Below, piece after piece: positions 1 through 7,696 of a stretch of 24,956 nt of DNA. Within the stretch, counting starts at the first letter, position 1, and every line of letters starts with the position of its first letter. A program made the position numbers and the translations under genes. Under the pieces are notes generated by a model. It was not told the origin of the DNA, ran no database searches, and saw only the letters and a program-made list of their open reading frames with translations. This DNA comes from Terrimesophilobacter sp036565765. Its GTDB lineage: Bacteria > Actinomycetota > Actinomycetes > Actinomycetales > Microbacteriaceae. The stretch is taken from NCBI RefSeq assembly GCF_036565765.1, contig NZ_DATCXP010000154.1; one strand, given 5' to 3'.

Positions 1-644
1 CCCAGCGTGTCCCGCATGCCCGACATCACCCCGACCTTGCCGCCGAGCGACGGATCCCACAGATCCGACACCGCACTCAGCCCACCCGGCAGCGCCGCCT
101 TGTTCCAGGCGATCCCGGTGAACCCGCTCCGCCACGGCAGGGAGCCGACCCGCTTCGGGTCGAACGCCGCGCCCTTGAACCGTGGCCGGATGCTGGCGAA
201 GTTCGGAAGCCTCGCATGATCGAGTTCCTGGACGTAGCCCATGCGGATCCAGCGCGCCGCCATCCAGTCGCTCAGCACAACGGCATCCGCCCCGATGTCC
301 TGACCGAGCTTCAACTGGCCCTTCACCTTGCTGTAGTAGACGTTGTCGTCGCTCACGGCATCGGTATAGCTGACGGCTATCCCGGAGGCGGCGCCGAACT
401 TCTCGAGGAGCGGGAAGTCCTCCCCCACGGTGTTCCGGTAGGTGTCGCGACTGTCGAAACGCAGCGACTTCTGCTTCTGGGACCTGTCGAGAGCTGCCTT
501 CGGCTTCGCCACCGCCCCGGAGGAGCACGCCGCCAGCAGCAGCGCGGCACCTCCGATACCGGCTCCCTGCAGGAGCCTGCGACGGGTGACCGCTGCGCTC
601 AGAACGAGCCCGGCCGGCTCATCGATCAGTCTGTCGTGAGTCAT
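1..644 (-). CDS. PotD-like substrate-binding lipoprotein, second copy (3' end beyond window)
   Basis: The reading frame is open from an ATG at 644 to the window edge, giving 214 complete codons; the C-terminal half is missing. The N-terminus has a twin-arginine-like stretch (TRRRLLQGAG, residues 20-29) followed by a lipobox LLAAC with the acceptor Cys at 40, so it should be an exported lipoprotein on the outer face of the membrane. The rest aligns along its length with the PotD at 5117-6325, sharing QLKLGQDIG, QELDHA, GIAWNK and SDLWDPSL. In place of the RWDNWALY segment of that protein it has RFDSRDTY (residues 62-69), so ligand contacts probably differ. It lies 131 bases after the aminotransferase stop in the same direction. 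No convincing promoter was found in that gap; a weak purine-rich ribosome site (GAAGAGAG) precedes the ATG. Family assignment is firm; ligand is unknown. Confidence 0.88.
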   Translation of the reverse strand, partial: MTHDRLIDEPAGLVLSAAVTRRRLLQGAGIGGAALLLAACSSGAVAKPKAALDRSQKQKSLRFDSRDTYRNTVGEDFPLLEKFGAASGIAVSYTDAVSDDNVYYSKVKGQLKLGQDIGADAVVLSDWMAARWIRMGYVQELDHARLPNFASIRPRFKGAAFDPKRVGSLPWRSGFTGIAWNKAALPGGLSAVSDLWDPSLGGKVGVMSGMRDTL

Positions 645-775
645 GGCTCTCTTCACTGTGCGCAATCCTTTGCAGCGGGCGTGCGGGTGCTTCAGAGCCC
701 CCTTTCGATACTGGCACAGGCCTCCCAGCCGACTGACCACCAAAACAGGGGTCATCGCCGGAGCGGTGGCGAAGC

Positions 776-2134
776 TCAGCCGTAGAGGCTCGTGACGGCC
801 TCTCGGAATGCGACGGTGTGGCGCTCGACATCCTCGGCGGTGGTGGCAGGGCTCATGAGCGCCATGTTGTGGAACGGAGTAATCAGGATGCCGCGGTTGA
901 GCGCGTGCAGGTGCAGGTACTGCTGCAATTCGAAGTCATCGGCTGCTGCGGCCTGGGCGCCATCCCGCGGCGCGCTCTCCCGGAAGCTGTACTCCGAGCG
1001 GGCACCCAGCTGGGTCACCTGCCAGGGAACCCGGAACTCGTCGATGGCCGCCTGCACCCCCGCCGTCCATTCCGTCGCCCGTGCCGTCATGCTCTCGAAT
1101 GCCGCGGGAGTGAGCACATCGGACAGGGTGGCCCGGATGCCGACGAGAGAGAGCGCATTCCCCGCGAGGGTTCCTCCGACTCCCCCGACATCGATGTCCT
1201 CGAGGTCGAGACTGTCACGTGCGCGCTGGGCGAGCTCCGCAGTCATCCCGAACGCCGCGGCGGGTATGCCGCCGCCGATGCTCTTGCCGATCACGACGGC
1301 ATCCGGGCTCAGCCCGCTGGCCTTCGTCATGCCGCCGGGGCCGGCACTGATGGTGTGAGTCTCGTCGATGATCAGGATCGCGCCGTACCTGGTGCACAGT
1401 TCGCGAACGGAGTCGTGGTACCCGGGCTCCGGCAGCACGATCCCGATGTTGGTGAGTGCCGGCTCGATGAGCACCGCCGCGATCTCGCCGGTCGACAACG
1501 CCGCCTCCAGCGCTGCGACATCGTTGAACGGGACGACCGCCGTCGTCTCGGACGGCGGGACCGGCGCTCCGATGTTGCCGCGGCGCGGCACGACGGCACC
1601 GTGCTCGTCGAGGGTCGCGAAGGCCTCGTCGACGGAGCCGTGGTAGCAGAAGTCGTGCACCAGGATCTTGCGTCGCCCGGTCACCAGGCGCGCGTAGCGG
1701 ATCATGCTGCGATTGGCATCGGTCGCCGAGAGCGTGAACTGCCAGCTCGGCACCCCGAACCGGTCGGTGAGGAGCTCCGCCGCCTTCGCCGCGTCCTCGG
1801 TCGGGAGCATGAATGTCGAACCCTTCGCGAGCTGCGCGCTCAGCGCCGCCACGGATGCGCTCGGCGCGTGCCCGCACATCGCGCCGGTGTCTCCGAGGCA
1901 CAGGTCGACGTGGTCGATGCCGTCGGCATCGGTGAAGTGCGCACCGGAGGCGCTCTGCACGTACACCGGCCACGGGCCGGGCCACTTCGCCATCCACAGC
2001 ATGGGAACGCCGTCCGGCATGTGCGGCGTCGCCTCATGCCAGAGGGCCTCCGACTTCGGCCGGGCCGCCCGGAAGACCTCGATCTCACCGAACCACAACT
2101 CGGCGAGACGGTCGCGATCACGATACTCAGGCAC
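776..2134 (-). CDS. PLP-dependent class III aminotransferase (glutamate-1-semialdehyde aminomutase-like)
   Basis: A 452-residue fold-type I PLP enzyme of the class III aminotransferase family, probably cytoplasmic, moving an amino group from an amine or amino acid to a keto acid. Visible landmarks are the phosphate-binding region SATDANRS (136-143), the aromatic-His segment CYHGS (163-167), the cofactor Asp in IIDETH (D257) and the Schiff-base Lys in GKSIGGG (K284). The start is a GTG at 2134, two bases after the potC stop. The frame stays open much further upstream, but only as a shadow of potC; the first ATG would lose 39 residues including conserved sequence. As the last gene of the pot operon it probably processes the imported amine or a derivative. 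The SATDAN form of the usual SGTEAN motif points to an aminomutase-like subgroup rather than classical GABA transaminase. The exact substrate cannot be read from sequence. Confidence 0.9.
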   Translation of the reverse strand: MPEYRDRDRLAELWFGEIEVFRAARPKSEALWHEATPHMPDGVPMLWMAKWPGPWPVYVQSASGAHFTDADGIDHVDLCLGDTGAMCGHAPSASVAALSAQLAKGSTFMLPTEDAAKAAELLTDRFGVPSWQFTLSATDANRSMIRYARLVTGRRKILVHDFCYHGSVDEAFATLDEHGAVVPRRGNIGAPVPPSETTAVVPFNDVAALEAALSTGEIAAVLIEPALTNIGIVLPEPGYHDSVRELCTRYGAILIIDETHTISAGPGGMTKASGLSPDAVVIGKSIGGGIPAAAFGMTAELAQRARDSLDLEDIDVGGVGGTLAGNALSLVGIRATLSDVLTPAAFESMTARATEWTAGVQAAIDEFRVPWQVTQLGARSEYSFRESAPRDGAQAAAADDFELQQYLHLHALNRGILITPFHNMALMSPATTAEDVERHTVAFREAVTSLYG

Positions 2135-2136
2135 TG

Positions 2137-3006
2137 CTATCCAATCTTCGCCAGGCGCTTCCGCCTTGCCGCCGAGGAGATTTGGGAGATGAGAACGAGC
2201 GCGATGGCCAGCAGGAACACCGCGGAGGCGATCACGTTCGCCTCGGCCGGGATACCCCGAGCCGCCGAGATGTAGATGTACTTGGGGAACGTGCTCGTGG
2301 TGCCGGAGTTGAAGTTCGTGATGATGAAGTCGTCGAAACTCAGCGCGAACGAGAGCAGCGCCGCGGCGATGATGCCGGGAAGCAGCAGCGGGAAGGTGAT
2401 GCGCCAGAACACCTGGTTCGGAGCGGCGTAGAGGTCGCGCCCGGCTTCTTCCAGCGCCGGATCGAGGGTCGACACCCGCGCCTTCACCGTGACGACGACG
2501 AAGCTCACGCAGAACATGACGTGGGCGATGATGATCGTCGTGAGGCCCTTCTCGACACCCGCCGTCAGGAATTCCGCGGCGAGGCCGGCACCGAGAACGA
2601 CCTCGGGGGTCGCCATCGGCAGGAACAGCAGGAGGCTGATCGCCGAGCGGAACCGGAACCGGTACCGCACCAGGGCGATCGCGATCATGGTGCCGAGCAC
2701 CGTTGCACAGATCGTCGCAACGACGCCGATGATGAGGCTGTTGCCGAACGCGACGCACACCTCGGCCTTGTCGCAGACGTTGAGCCACTTGTCGAACGTG
2801 AACCCGCGCCAGACGATGTTCGACTTCACCGAGTCATTGAACGAGAACACGAAGGTGTAGATGATCGGGATGAGCAGGAAAACGAGCGCCATGATGGTGT
2901 AGACCGGCAGCGCCCAATTGCCGAACCCGATGCGCGCTCCCCGGCGGGACGGTGGTCGTCGCGCCGTCACAGCCTCGGACACGACGAGGCCTTCCTGGAG
3001 GGTCAC
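2137..3006 (-). CDS. potC: Spermidine/putrescine-type ABC transporter permease PotC
   Basis: A 289-residue inner-membrane permease of the binding-protein-dependent transport family. About six hydrophobic helices are visible, starting with WALPVYTIMALVFLLIPI. The cytoplasmic EAA loop that docks onto the ATPase reads EEAGRDLYAAP and is followed by ITFPLLLPGI, typical of PotC. The GTG start at 3006 overlaps the potB stop in a GTGA (3003-3006), which implies translational coupling. It should pair with PotB to form the transmembrane channel and is energised by PotA. The basic C-terminus ending ARRKRLAKIG lies in the cytoplasm. Length and motif order are normal for the family. Polyamine specificity is inferred from family resemblance and operon context. 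Confidence 0.93.
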   Translation of the reverse strand: MTLQEGLVVSEAVTARRPPSRRGARIGFGNWALPVYTIMALVFLLIPIIYTFVFSFNDSVKSNIVWRGFTFDKWLNVCDKAEVCVAFGNSLIIGVVATICATVLGTMIAIALVRYRFRFRSAISLLLFLPMATPEVVLGAGLAAEFLTAGVEKGLTTIIIAHVMFCVSFVVVTVKARVSTLDPALEEAGRDLYAAPNQVFWRITFPLLLPGIIAAALLSFALSFDDFIITNFNSGTTSTFPKYIYISAARGIPAEANVIASAVFLLAIALVLISQISSAARRKRLAKIG

Positions 3007-3914
3007 AGCAGGTCCTCCGTTCCGCTCCGTCTGACGTACACGGTCACCATCACGAGGATGACCGCCATGAGAATGATCGACAGCGATGCCGCGGCCGGAT
3101 AGTTGAGGGAGACCAGGAAGTTGCTCTCGATGACGTTTCCGATCATGGCGGTGCCGGTGCCGCCGAGGAAGTCCCTGCTCGCGTTGATGTAGTCGCCCGC
3201 CGCCGGGATGAAGGTGAGCAGGACGCCGGACACGATGCCCGACATCGACAGCGGGACCGTGACCTTGAGGAACGTCACAGACGGCTTCGCATACAGGTCG
3301 CTGCCCGCCTCGAGCAGCCGGGTGTCCAACCGCTCGAGTGTCGAGTACAGCGGCAGGGTCATGAACGGGATGAAGTTGTAGGTGAGGCCGAACACGACGG
3401 CGGCGGGCGTTCCGGTGAAGTGGGCATCCGGTGCCATGAGTGACAGCGCCTTGAGCCCGGTGACCACGGCGGACTCATCGGACAGGATCGACTTCCAGGC
3501 GAGGGTGCGCAGCAGGAAGCTGATGAAGAACGGCGCGATCACCAGAACGAGCATGAGGTTCTGGATGATGGGCCAGCGCCTGGCCTTCACACCGATGAAG
3601 TACGCGAGCGGATAGCTGAACAGGAGGGCGAAGATGGTCGCGAGGATCGCATACAGGAACGAGCGGAGGATGTGCTCGCCGTAGGTTCCGATCACCTCCG
3701 CGTAGTTCTCCCACTTGAACGCGGTCTGGTACTCGCCGATGTCGCCGAACGGAATGGGCTCCTGGAACGAGGTGAGCACGAGAGACACGAGCGGGACGAG
3801 AAAGAACAGCACGAGGTAGAGGATGCCGGGGAGCAGCAGGAACAGGGCGATCTTGCTCCTGCGCCGCGGGGCCTGCTCCTGGACCGTGCCGGTGGCGAAT
3901 GCAGTGAAGGCCAT
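3003..3914 (-). CDS. potB: Spermidine/putrescine-type ABC transporter permease PotB
   Basis: A 303-residue inner-membrane permease, the partner of PotC. A short cytoplasmic basic leader (QAPRRRSK) precedes the first helix (ALFLLLPGILYLVLFFLVPL). About six membrane segments follow, and the EAA loop reads LEAGSDLYAKPSVTFLKVTVPLS. The external loop after helix 1 (TSFQEPIPFGDIGEYQTAF) resembles PotB-type proteins. The ATG at 3914 comes one base after the potA stop (3916-3918), and the stop overlaps the potC start, so translation of potA, potB and potC looks coupled. The size is typical, with no truncation or frameshift. Confidence in family and role is high; the substrate is inferred from context. 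Confidence 0.93.
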   Translation of the reverse strand: MAFTAFATGTVQEQAPRRRSKIALFLLLPGILYLVLFFLVPLVSLVLTSFQEPIPFGDIGEYQTAFKWENYAEVIGTYGEHILRSFLYAILATIFALLFSYPLAYFIGVKARRWPIIQNLMLVLVIAPFFISFLLRTLAWKSILSDESAVVTGLKALSLMAPDAHFTGTPAAVVFGLTYNFIPFMTLPLYSTLERLDTRLLEAGSDLYAKPSVTFLKVTVPLSMSGIVSGVLLTFIPAAGDYINASRDFLGGTGTAMIGNVIESNFLVSLNYPAAASLSIILMAVILVMVTVYVRRSGTEDLL

Positions 3915-3915
3915 G

Positions 3916-5115
3916 TCAGGCCCCCTCGAGCTCCGACATCAGGGCACGCTTCTTCTGCACCGCGAGGGTGGCCGTATCGGTGTCCGCCGGAAACCGTGGG
4001 GCGGCATCCGGGTCATCCTCGAGGCCGAATCCGTGATCGACCCGCCAGCTCACCCACACTTCCGCGCCGACGTTCATGACGGGACCGAAGTCCATGTTCT
4101 GGGAGAACACCGTGACCGTGCCGATCCCAGGGACCGCGATGATGTACTGGGTGCTCACCCCGCTGAACGAGACGTCGATCACGCGGCCGGGGCCGAGGGA
4201 GTTCGTTCCCGCGTCCCGCTGGGGAGCGCTCGTGTGCATGTGGAGCTTCTCGGGCCGAACCCCGACGGTGATCTCGCCGGCGTGCCGCTGGGCGCGCGCC
4301 TTCGGGACGGTGATCGAAGCGCCCTCGACGTCGACGGTGACACTGTCGCTCGTCGTCCCCGAGACGTTGCCGGTGAACAGGTTGGACTGCCCGAGGAAGT
4401 TCGCGACGAACGCGGTGCGCGGGAGCTCATAGAGCTCCTCCGGCGCGCCGAGCTGCTCGATCCTTCCCTTGTTCATGACCGCGACGGTGTCGGCCATGGT
4501 CATGGCCTCCTCCTGATCGTGCGTCACGTGGAGGAACGTCAGGCCGACTTCCTCCTGGATGGACTTGAGCTCGAGCTGCATCTGCCGGCGCAGCTTGAGG
4601 TCGAGCGCGCCGAGCGGTTCGTCGAGGAGCAGGAGGGCGGGGCGGTTGACGATCGCCCTCGCGAGAGCGACCCGCTGCTGCTGGCCTCCGGAGAGTTGCT
4701 GCGGCTTCCTCGTGGCAAGGTGGTCGAGCTCGACCAGCCTCAGGGCCTCATGGGCCTTCGCCACCGGATCCGCCATCCGGCGCCTGCGTAATCCGAATGC
4801 GACGTTCTCGAGAACCGTCATGTGCGGGAACAGCGCATAGCTCTGGAACACCGTGTTGACCGGACGCTGATACGGTTTGAGCGCCGTGACGTCCTTGCCT
4901 CCGATGAGCACGCTGCCCTTCGTCGGCTCCTCGAGTCCGGCGACGAGACGGAGCGTCGTCGTCTTCCCGCAGCCCGATGGGCCGAGGAGGGCGAAGAACG
5001 ACCCGGCGGGAATGGTCAGGTCGAGCTGTTCGATCGCCGTGAAGCCGGGAAAGCGCTTCTGGATGTCCACCAGTTCGAGGTCTGCCCCGCTTTCGGCGAA
5101 GGCCCCGGATGCCAC
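3916..5115 (-). CDS. potA: Spermidine/putrescine-type ABC transporter ATP-binding protein PotA
   Basis: A 399-residue cytoplasmic ATPase that powers polyamine-type uptake. All nucleotide-binding motifs are intact: Walker A GPSGCGKT (45-52), Q-loop Gln at 91, signature LSGGQQQR (141-148), Walker B LLLLDEP (161-167) and the switch His at 199. After the ATPase domain (about 15-250) a C-terminal TOBE-type beta domain (about 285-375) carries VGVRPEKL and DVSFSGVSTQYII, as in PotA/CysA-type importers. The GTG start at 5115 follows the potD stop by one base; no ATG lies near the front of the conserved domain, so GTG is preferred. Position and spacing make it the second gene of the potDABC-aminotransferase operon. 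The last 30 or so residues (rich in Asp, Ala and Thr) look unstructured. Confidence 0.95.
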   Translation of the reverse strand: MASGAFAESGADLELVDIQKRFPGFTAIEQLDLTIPAGSFFALLGPSGCGKTTTLRLVAGLEEPTKGSVLIGGKDVTALKPYQRPVNTVFQSYALFPHMTVLENVAFGLRRRRMADPVAKAHEALRLVELDHLATRKPQQLSGGQQQRVALARAIVNRPALLLLDEPLGALDLKLRRQMQLELKSIQEEVGLTFLHVTHDQEEAMTMADTVAVMNKGRIEQLGAPEELYELPRTAFVANFLGQSNLFTGNVSGTTSDSVTVDVEGASITVPKARAQRHAGEITVGVRPEKLHMHTSAPQRDAGTNSLGPGRVIDVSFSGVSTQYIIAVPGIGTVTVFSQNMDFGPVMNVGAEVWVSWRVDHGFGLEDDPDAAPRFPADTDTATLAVQKKRALMSELEGA

Positions 5116-5116
5116 C

Positions 5117-6325
5117 TCAGGCCCCGAGAAGAATGGCCTGGAACTGTGCCCCGTACTTCTGCTCCTCGCTCGAGCTGAGGCTGCGGAACACGTGAGTATT
5201 CTCGAGGGTCGCGTCGCTCGGGAAGATGAGCTGGTTGTCGGCCAGCTCAGGGTCGAGCGCGATCATGGCCTCCTTCGTTCCGACCACCGGGGGGATGTAG
5301 TTCACGTAGGCGGCAACCTGTGCTGCGACCTCCGGGTCGTAGTAGTAGTTGATGAGCGTCTCGGCGTTCTTCTTGTGCGTCGAGCCGATCGGGACGATGA
5401 AGTTGTCGTTCCAGAGCGTTCCGCCCTTGCTGGGAATGGCGAAGTCCCAGTGGTCGCCGGCCTCGGCGTTCAGCTGGGTGATGTCGCCGGACCACACGAT
5501 GGCCGCGAGCGTGTCGCCGTTCTGGAGGTCCTCCTTGTAGGAGTTGCCCTTGATGTTGCGGATCTGGCCGTCATCCACCTGCTTCTGCAGCAGTTCGATC
5601 GCGGCGTTGAATTCGCTGTCGCCCCACTCGCCGTCGATCTGGGTGCCGAGGTCCTGCATGATGCAGCCCATCGTGTCGCGCATCTCGGAGAGCACGCCGA
5701 CGCGGCCCTTGAGCGACGGGTCCCACAGGTCGGAGACCGAGGTGAGTCCACCGGGCAGCTCGTCCTTGTTCCAGGCGATGCCGGCGAACCCGCCCTGCCA
5801 GGGGAGGGACATCTTGCGGCCCTTGTCGAAGTCGACATTCAGGTAGGCCGGGACGAGGTTCTTGACATTCGGGATGTTCGCGTGGTCGAGCTCCTGCGTG
5901 TAGCCGAAGCGGATCAGACGGTCGACCATCCAGTCGGTGAGGCAGACGGTGTCGCATCCGATGTCCTGGCCGAGCTTGAGCTGGTCCTTCACCTTGCCGT
6001 AGTAGGTGTTGTTGTCGTCGACTGCCTCGGTGTACGTCGCCTTGATGCCGGTCTGCTTCTCGAACGCCTGCAGGGTCGGGTAGTTGCCCGCGTCGTCGAC
6101 GTCGAGGTAGAGGGCCCAGTTGTCCCAGCGGACGATCTTGTCGGTGTCGGAAACGTCCTTCGCCGGTTTCGGCTTCTCTGCGCCGCCCGTCGAGCACGCG
6201 GCGAGAGCGAGTGCTGCCGCACTGATCCCCGCTCCCTTGAGCATTCCGCGGCGGGAGAACTGCGCGCGCTGCGCCTGCAGTACGAGCCTGCGGATCATCG
6301 GGTCTTCAGGCAGTGGTCTGTTCAT
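5117..6325 (-). CDS. potD: Polyamine-type ABC transporter substrate-binding lipoprotein PotD
   Basis: A 402-residue extracytoplasmic binding protein of the PotD/PotF family. The leader has a twin-arginine-like SRRGMLKG (24-31), a hydrophobic stretch and the lipobox LAAC (lipid-attached Cys at 44), so export may be Tat-dependent; this is inferred from the signal. The mature protein begins with a linker and then IVRWDNWALYLD (W67, W70, Y73), the aromatic segment expected to line the ligand pocket. Later family blocks include KLGQDIGCD, SLPWQGGFAGIAWNK, LWDPSLKGRVG and AAIVWSGD. The ATG at 6325 is preceded by a strong Shine-Dalgarno AAGGAG (6336-6341 on the plus strand) ten bases away. It is the first gene of the operon, reading away from ald. 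A diverged paralogue lies at 1-644. Confidence 0.93.
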   Translation of the reverse strand: MNRPLPEDPMIRRLVLQAQRAQFSRRGMLKGAGISAAALALAACSTGGAEKPKPAKDVSDTDKIVRWDNWALYLDVDDAGNYPTLQAFEKQTGIKATYTEAVDDNNTYYGKVKDQLKLGQDIGCDTVCLTDWMVDRLIRFGYTQELDHANIPNVKNLVPAYLNVDFDKGRKMSLPWQGGFAGIAWNKDELPGGLTSVSDLWDPSLKGRVGVLSEMRDTMGCIMQDLGTQIDGEWGDSEFNAAIELLQKQVDDGQIRNIKGNSYKEDLQNGDTLAAIVWSGDITQLNAEAGDHWDFAIPSKGGTLWNDNFIVPIGSTHKKNAETLINYYYDPEVAAQVAAYVNYIPPVVGTKEAMIALDPELADNQLIFPSDATLENTHVFRSLSSSEEQKYGAQFQAILLGA

Positions 6326-6352
6326 GTGAGTGCAACTCCTTCACGACAGGGC

Positions 6353-6390
6353 GTATCAGACGGACACCTTTGTTCCGTGTGGCTTGATAC
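6353..6390. promoter_or_regulatory. Inverted repeat in potD leader, candidate operator
   Basis: Perfect arms GTATCA (6353-6358) and TGATAC (6385-6390) are separated by 26 bases, so arm centres lie about three helical turns apart. Inside are shorter complementary pieces (CGGA/TCCG and ACAC/GTGT). It sits 28 to 65 bases upstream of the potD start codon, where a repressor would interfere with transcription or where an RNA hairpin could form in the leader. The symmetry is seen directly; a regulatory role is inferred, and six-base arms could arise by chance. Confidence 0.3.
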
Positions 6391-6451
6391 TGTCACACCA
6401 TGGCACCCGAACGCATCCAGAAATGACCGAAACAACTACATCCGAGGTGAA

Positions 6452-6463
6452 ATTTCGCGAAAT
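6452..6463. promoter_or_regulatory. 12-base perfect palindrome between divergent potD and ald
   Basis: ATTTCGCGAAAT is a perfect palindrome in the only AT-rich patch of the 255-base region separating the divergent potD and ald genes. Symmetry stops at the 12 bases: the flanks on either side do not match. Dimeric repressors and Lrp-type regulators commonly bind such sites, and ald is often under an Lrp-family regulator in actinobacteria. No regulator gene is in the window. The palindrome is observed; its function is inferred. Confidence 0.4.
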
Positions 6464-6512
6464 CAGCACCGATTCGCCTATTTCTGATGCGGAATCGTTT
6501 GTGAAGGCCGGG

Positions 6513-6518
6513 TATTGT
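6513..6518 (+). promoter_or_regulatory. ald: Candidate -10 element for ald
   Basis: TATTGT fits the TAnnnT pattern of actinobacterial sigma-70-type -10 boxes and lies 62 bases before the ald ATG. No good -35 hexamer is seen at 16 to 19 bases upstream, so this is a weak candidate. The implied transcript would carry a leader of roughly 55 bases with the ribosome site AGGAGAG at 6572-6578. Confidence 0.3.
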
Positions 6519-6580
6519 GGGGGTTGGTGCGCACACAGCGGTGTGGCACGAATTCCGCACGTCGGCAGGGCAGGAGAGCA

Positions 6581-7696
6581 ATGAAGGTCGCCATCCCCAG
6601 GGAGATCAAGAACAACGAGTTCCGGGTTGCGATAACCCCCGCTGGAGTCCACGATCTCGTGGCCAACGGGCACCGGGTCACCGTCGAAACCGGAGCCGGC
6701 GAAGGGTCTTCCATCACCGACGCGGAGTACTCGGCGGCGGGAGCAACGATCGCGACGAGCGCCGACAAGACCTGGGCCGAGGCGGACCTGCTGCTCAAGG
6801 TGAAGGAGCCGATCGCGAGCGAGTACGACTACTTCCGCGAGGACCTGCTCATCTTCGCCTACTTGCACCTCGCCGCTGAGCCGGACCTGACCAGAGCACT
6901 GGTGGAATCGAAGGTCACCGCGATCGCCTACGAGACCGTGCAACTGCCCTCGCGCGCGCTGCCGCTTCTTGCCCCCATGAGCGAGGTGGCCGGAAGACTC
7001 GCCCCGATCGTCGGGGCGAACGCGATGCTCAAGCCGAACGGAGGCCCTGGACTCCTCGTCCCCGGAGTTCCCGGCACCTACCCTGCGAAGATCGTCGTGC
7101 TCGGCGGAGGAGTCGCCGGCACGAACGCCGTCGCCGTATCGGTGGGACTCGGCGCCGATGTCACGGTTCTCGACACCAATTTGCAGCGCCTCAAGGAGCT
7201 CGACGAACTGTACGCCGGTCGAGTGCGCACGATCGCGTCGAACGGATTCGAGATCGAGCGCGCAGTGCTCCAGGCCGACCTCGTCATCGGATCGGTGCTC
7301 GTTCCCGGCGCGAAGGCCCCGAAGCTCGTGAGCAACGACCTCGTCTCCCGGATGAAGCCGGGCAGCGTTCTCGTCGACATCGCCGTCGACCAGGGCGGGT
7401 GCTTCGAGGACTCCCATCCGACCACGCACGCCGACCCGACGTTCCGCGTGCACAATTCGCTGTTCTACTGCGTCGCGAACATGCCGGGGGCGGTCCCCAA
7501 CACCTCCACCTACGCGCTGACCAATGCGACGATGCCGTACGTCCGCGCGCTCGCGGGCAAGGGCTGGCGTGCGGCACTCTCGGAGAACGCGGCCCTGGCA
7601 CTCGGACTCAACACTCACGGCGGCCATGTCGTGAGCGAGCCGGTCGCCTCGGCACTCGGACTCGAGCACGTCTCGCTGGCGAGCGTGCTCGCCTAG
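6581..7696 (+). CDS. ald: Alanine dehydrogenase
   Basis: A 371-residue cytoplasmic NAD-dependent enzyme that interconverts L-alanine with pyruvate and ammonium; the length equals that of the characterised mycobacterial enzyme. Expected catalytic and binding residues are in register: R15 (NNEFRVAITP), K75 (KVKEP), H96 (YLHLA) and D270 (AVDQGG). The Rossmann NAD motif GGGVAG is at 175-180 and the conserved ANMPGAVPNTST block is near the C-terminus. The ATG at 6581 has a ribosome site AGGAGAG immediately upstream and gives the standard N-terminus MKVAIPREI; an in-frame GTG at 6515 would add a non-conserved leader and is rejected. It is the only plus-strand gene in the window, divergent from potD and convergent with the FtsK-like gene, whose stop codon it overlaps. 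It could regenerate or consume alanine produced by transaminases; a link with the neighbouring aminotransferase is inference. Confidence 0.97.
   Translation: MKVAIPREIKNNEFRVAITPAGVHDLVANGHRVTVETGAGEGSSITDAEYSAAGATIATSADKTWAEADLLLKVKEPIASEYDYFREDLLIFAYLHLAAEPDLTRALVESKVTAIAYETVQLPSRALPLLAPMSEVAGRLAPIVGANAMLKPNGGPGLLVPGVPGTYPAKIVVLGGGVAGTNAVAVSVGLGADVTVLDTNLQRLKELDELYAGRVRTIASNGFEIERAVLQADLVIGSVLVPGAKAPKLVSNDLVSRMKPGSVLVDIAVDQGGCFEDSHPTTHADPTFRVHNSLFYCVANMPGAVPNTSTYALTNATMPYVRALAGKGWRAALSENAALALGLNTHGGHVVSEPVASALGLEHVSLASVLA

Noticed and set aside
645..775. Promoter or terminator in the gap before the second PotD-like gene
   Set aside because: Only very short complementary segments and no paired -35/-10 boxes were found; nothing can be supported.
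818..2275. 485-codon plus-strand frame opposite the aminotransferase
   Set aside because: No domain is seen, and it is antisense to a gene with intact PLP-enzyme motifs.
2135..2788. Long N-terminal extension of the aminotransferase frame
   Set aside because: The extra residues are an out-of-frame shadow of potC, low in complexity and Arg/His-rich; the GTG at 2134 gives a normal family length.
6515..6580. Upstream GTG start for alanine dehydrogenase
   Set aside because: It would add 22 non-conserved residues before the canonical MKVAIPREI, and AGGAGAG directly precedes the ATG at 6581.
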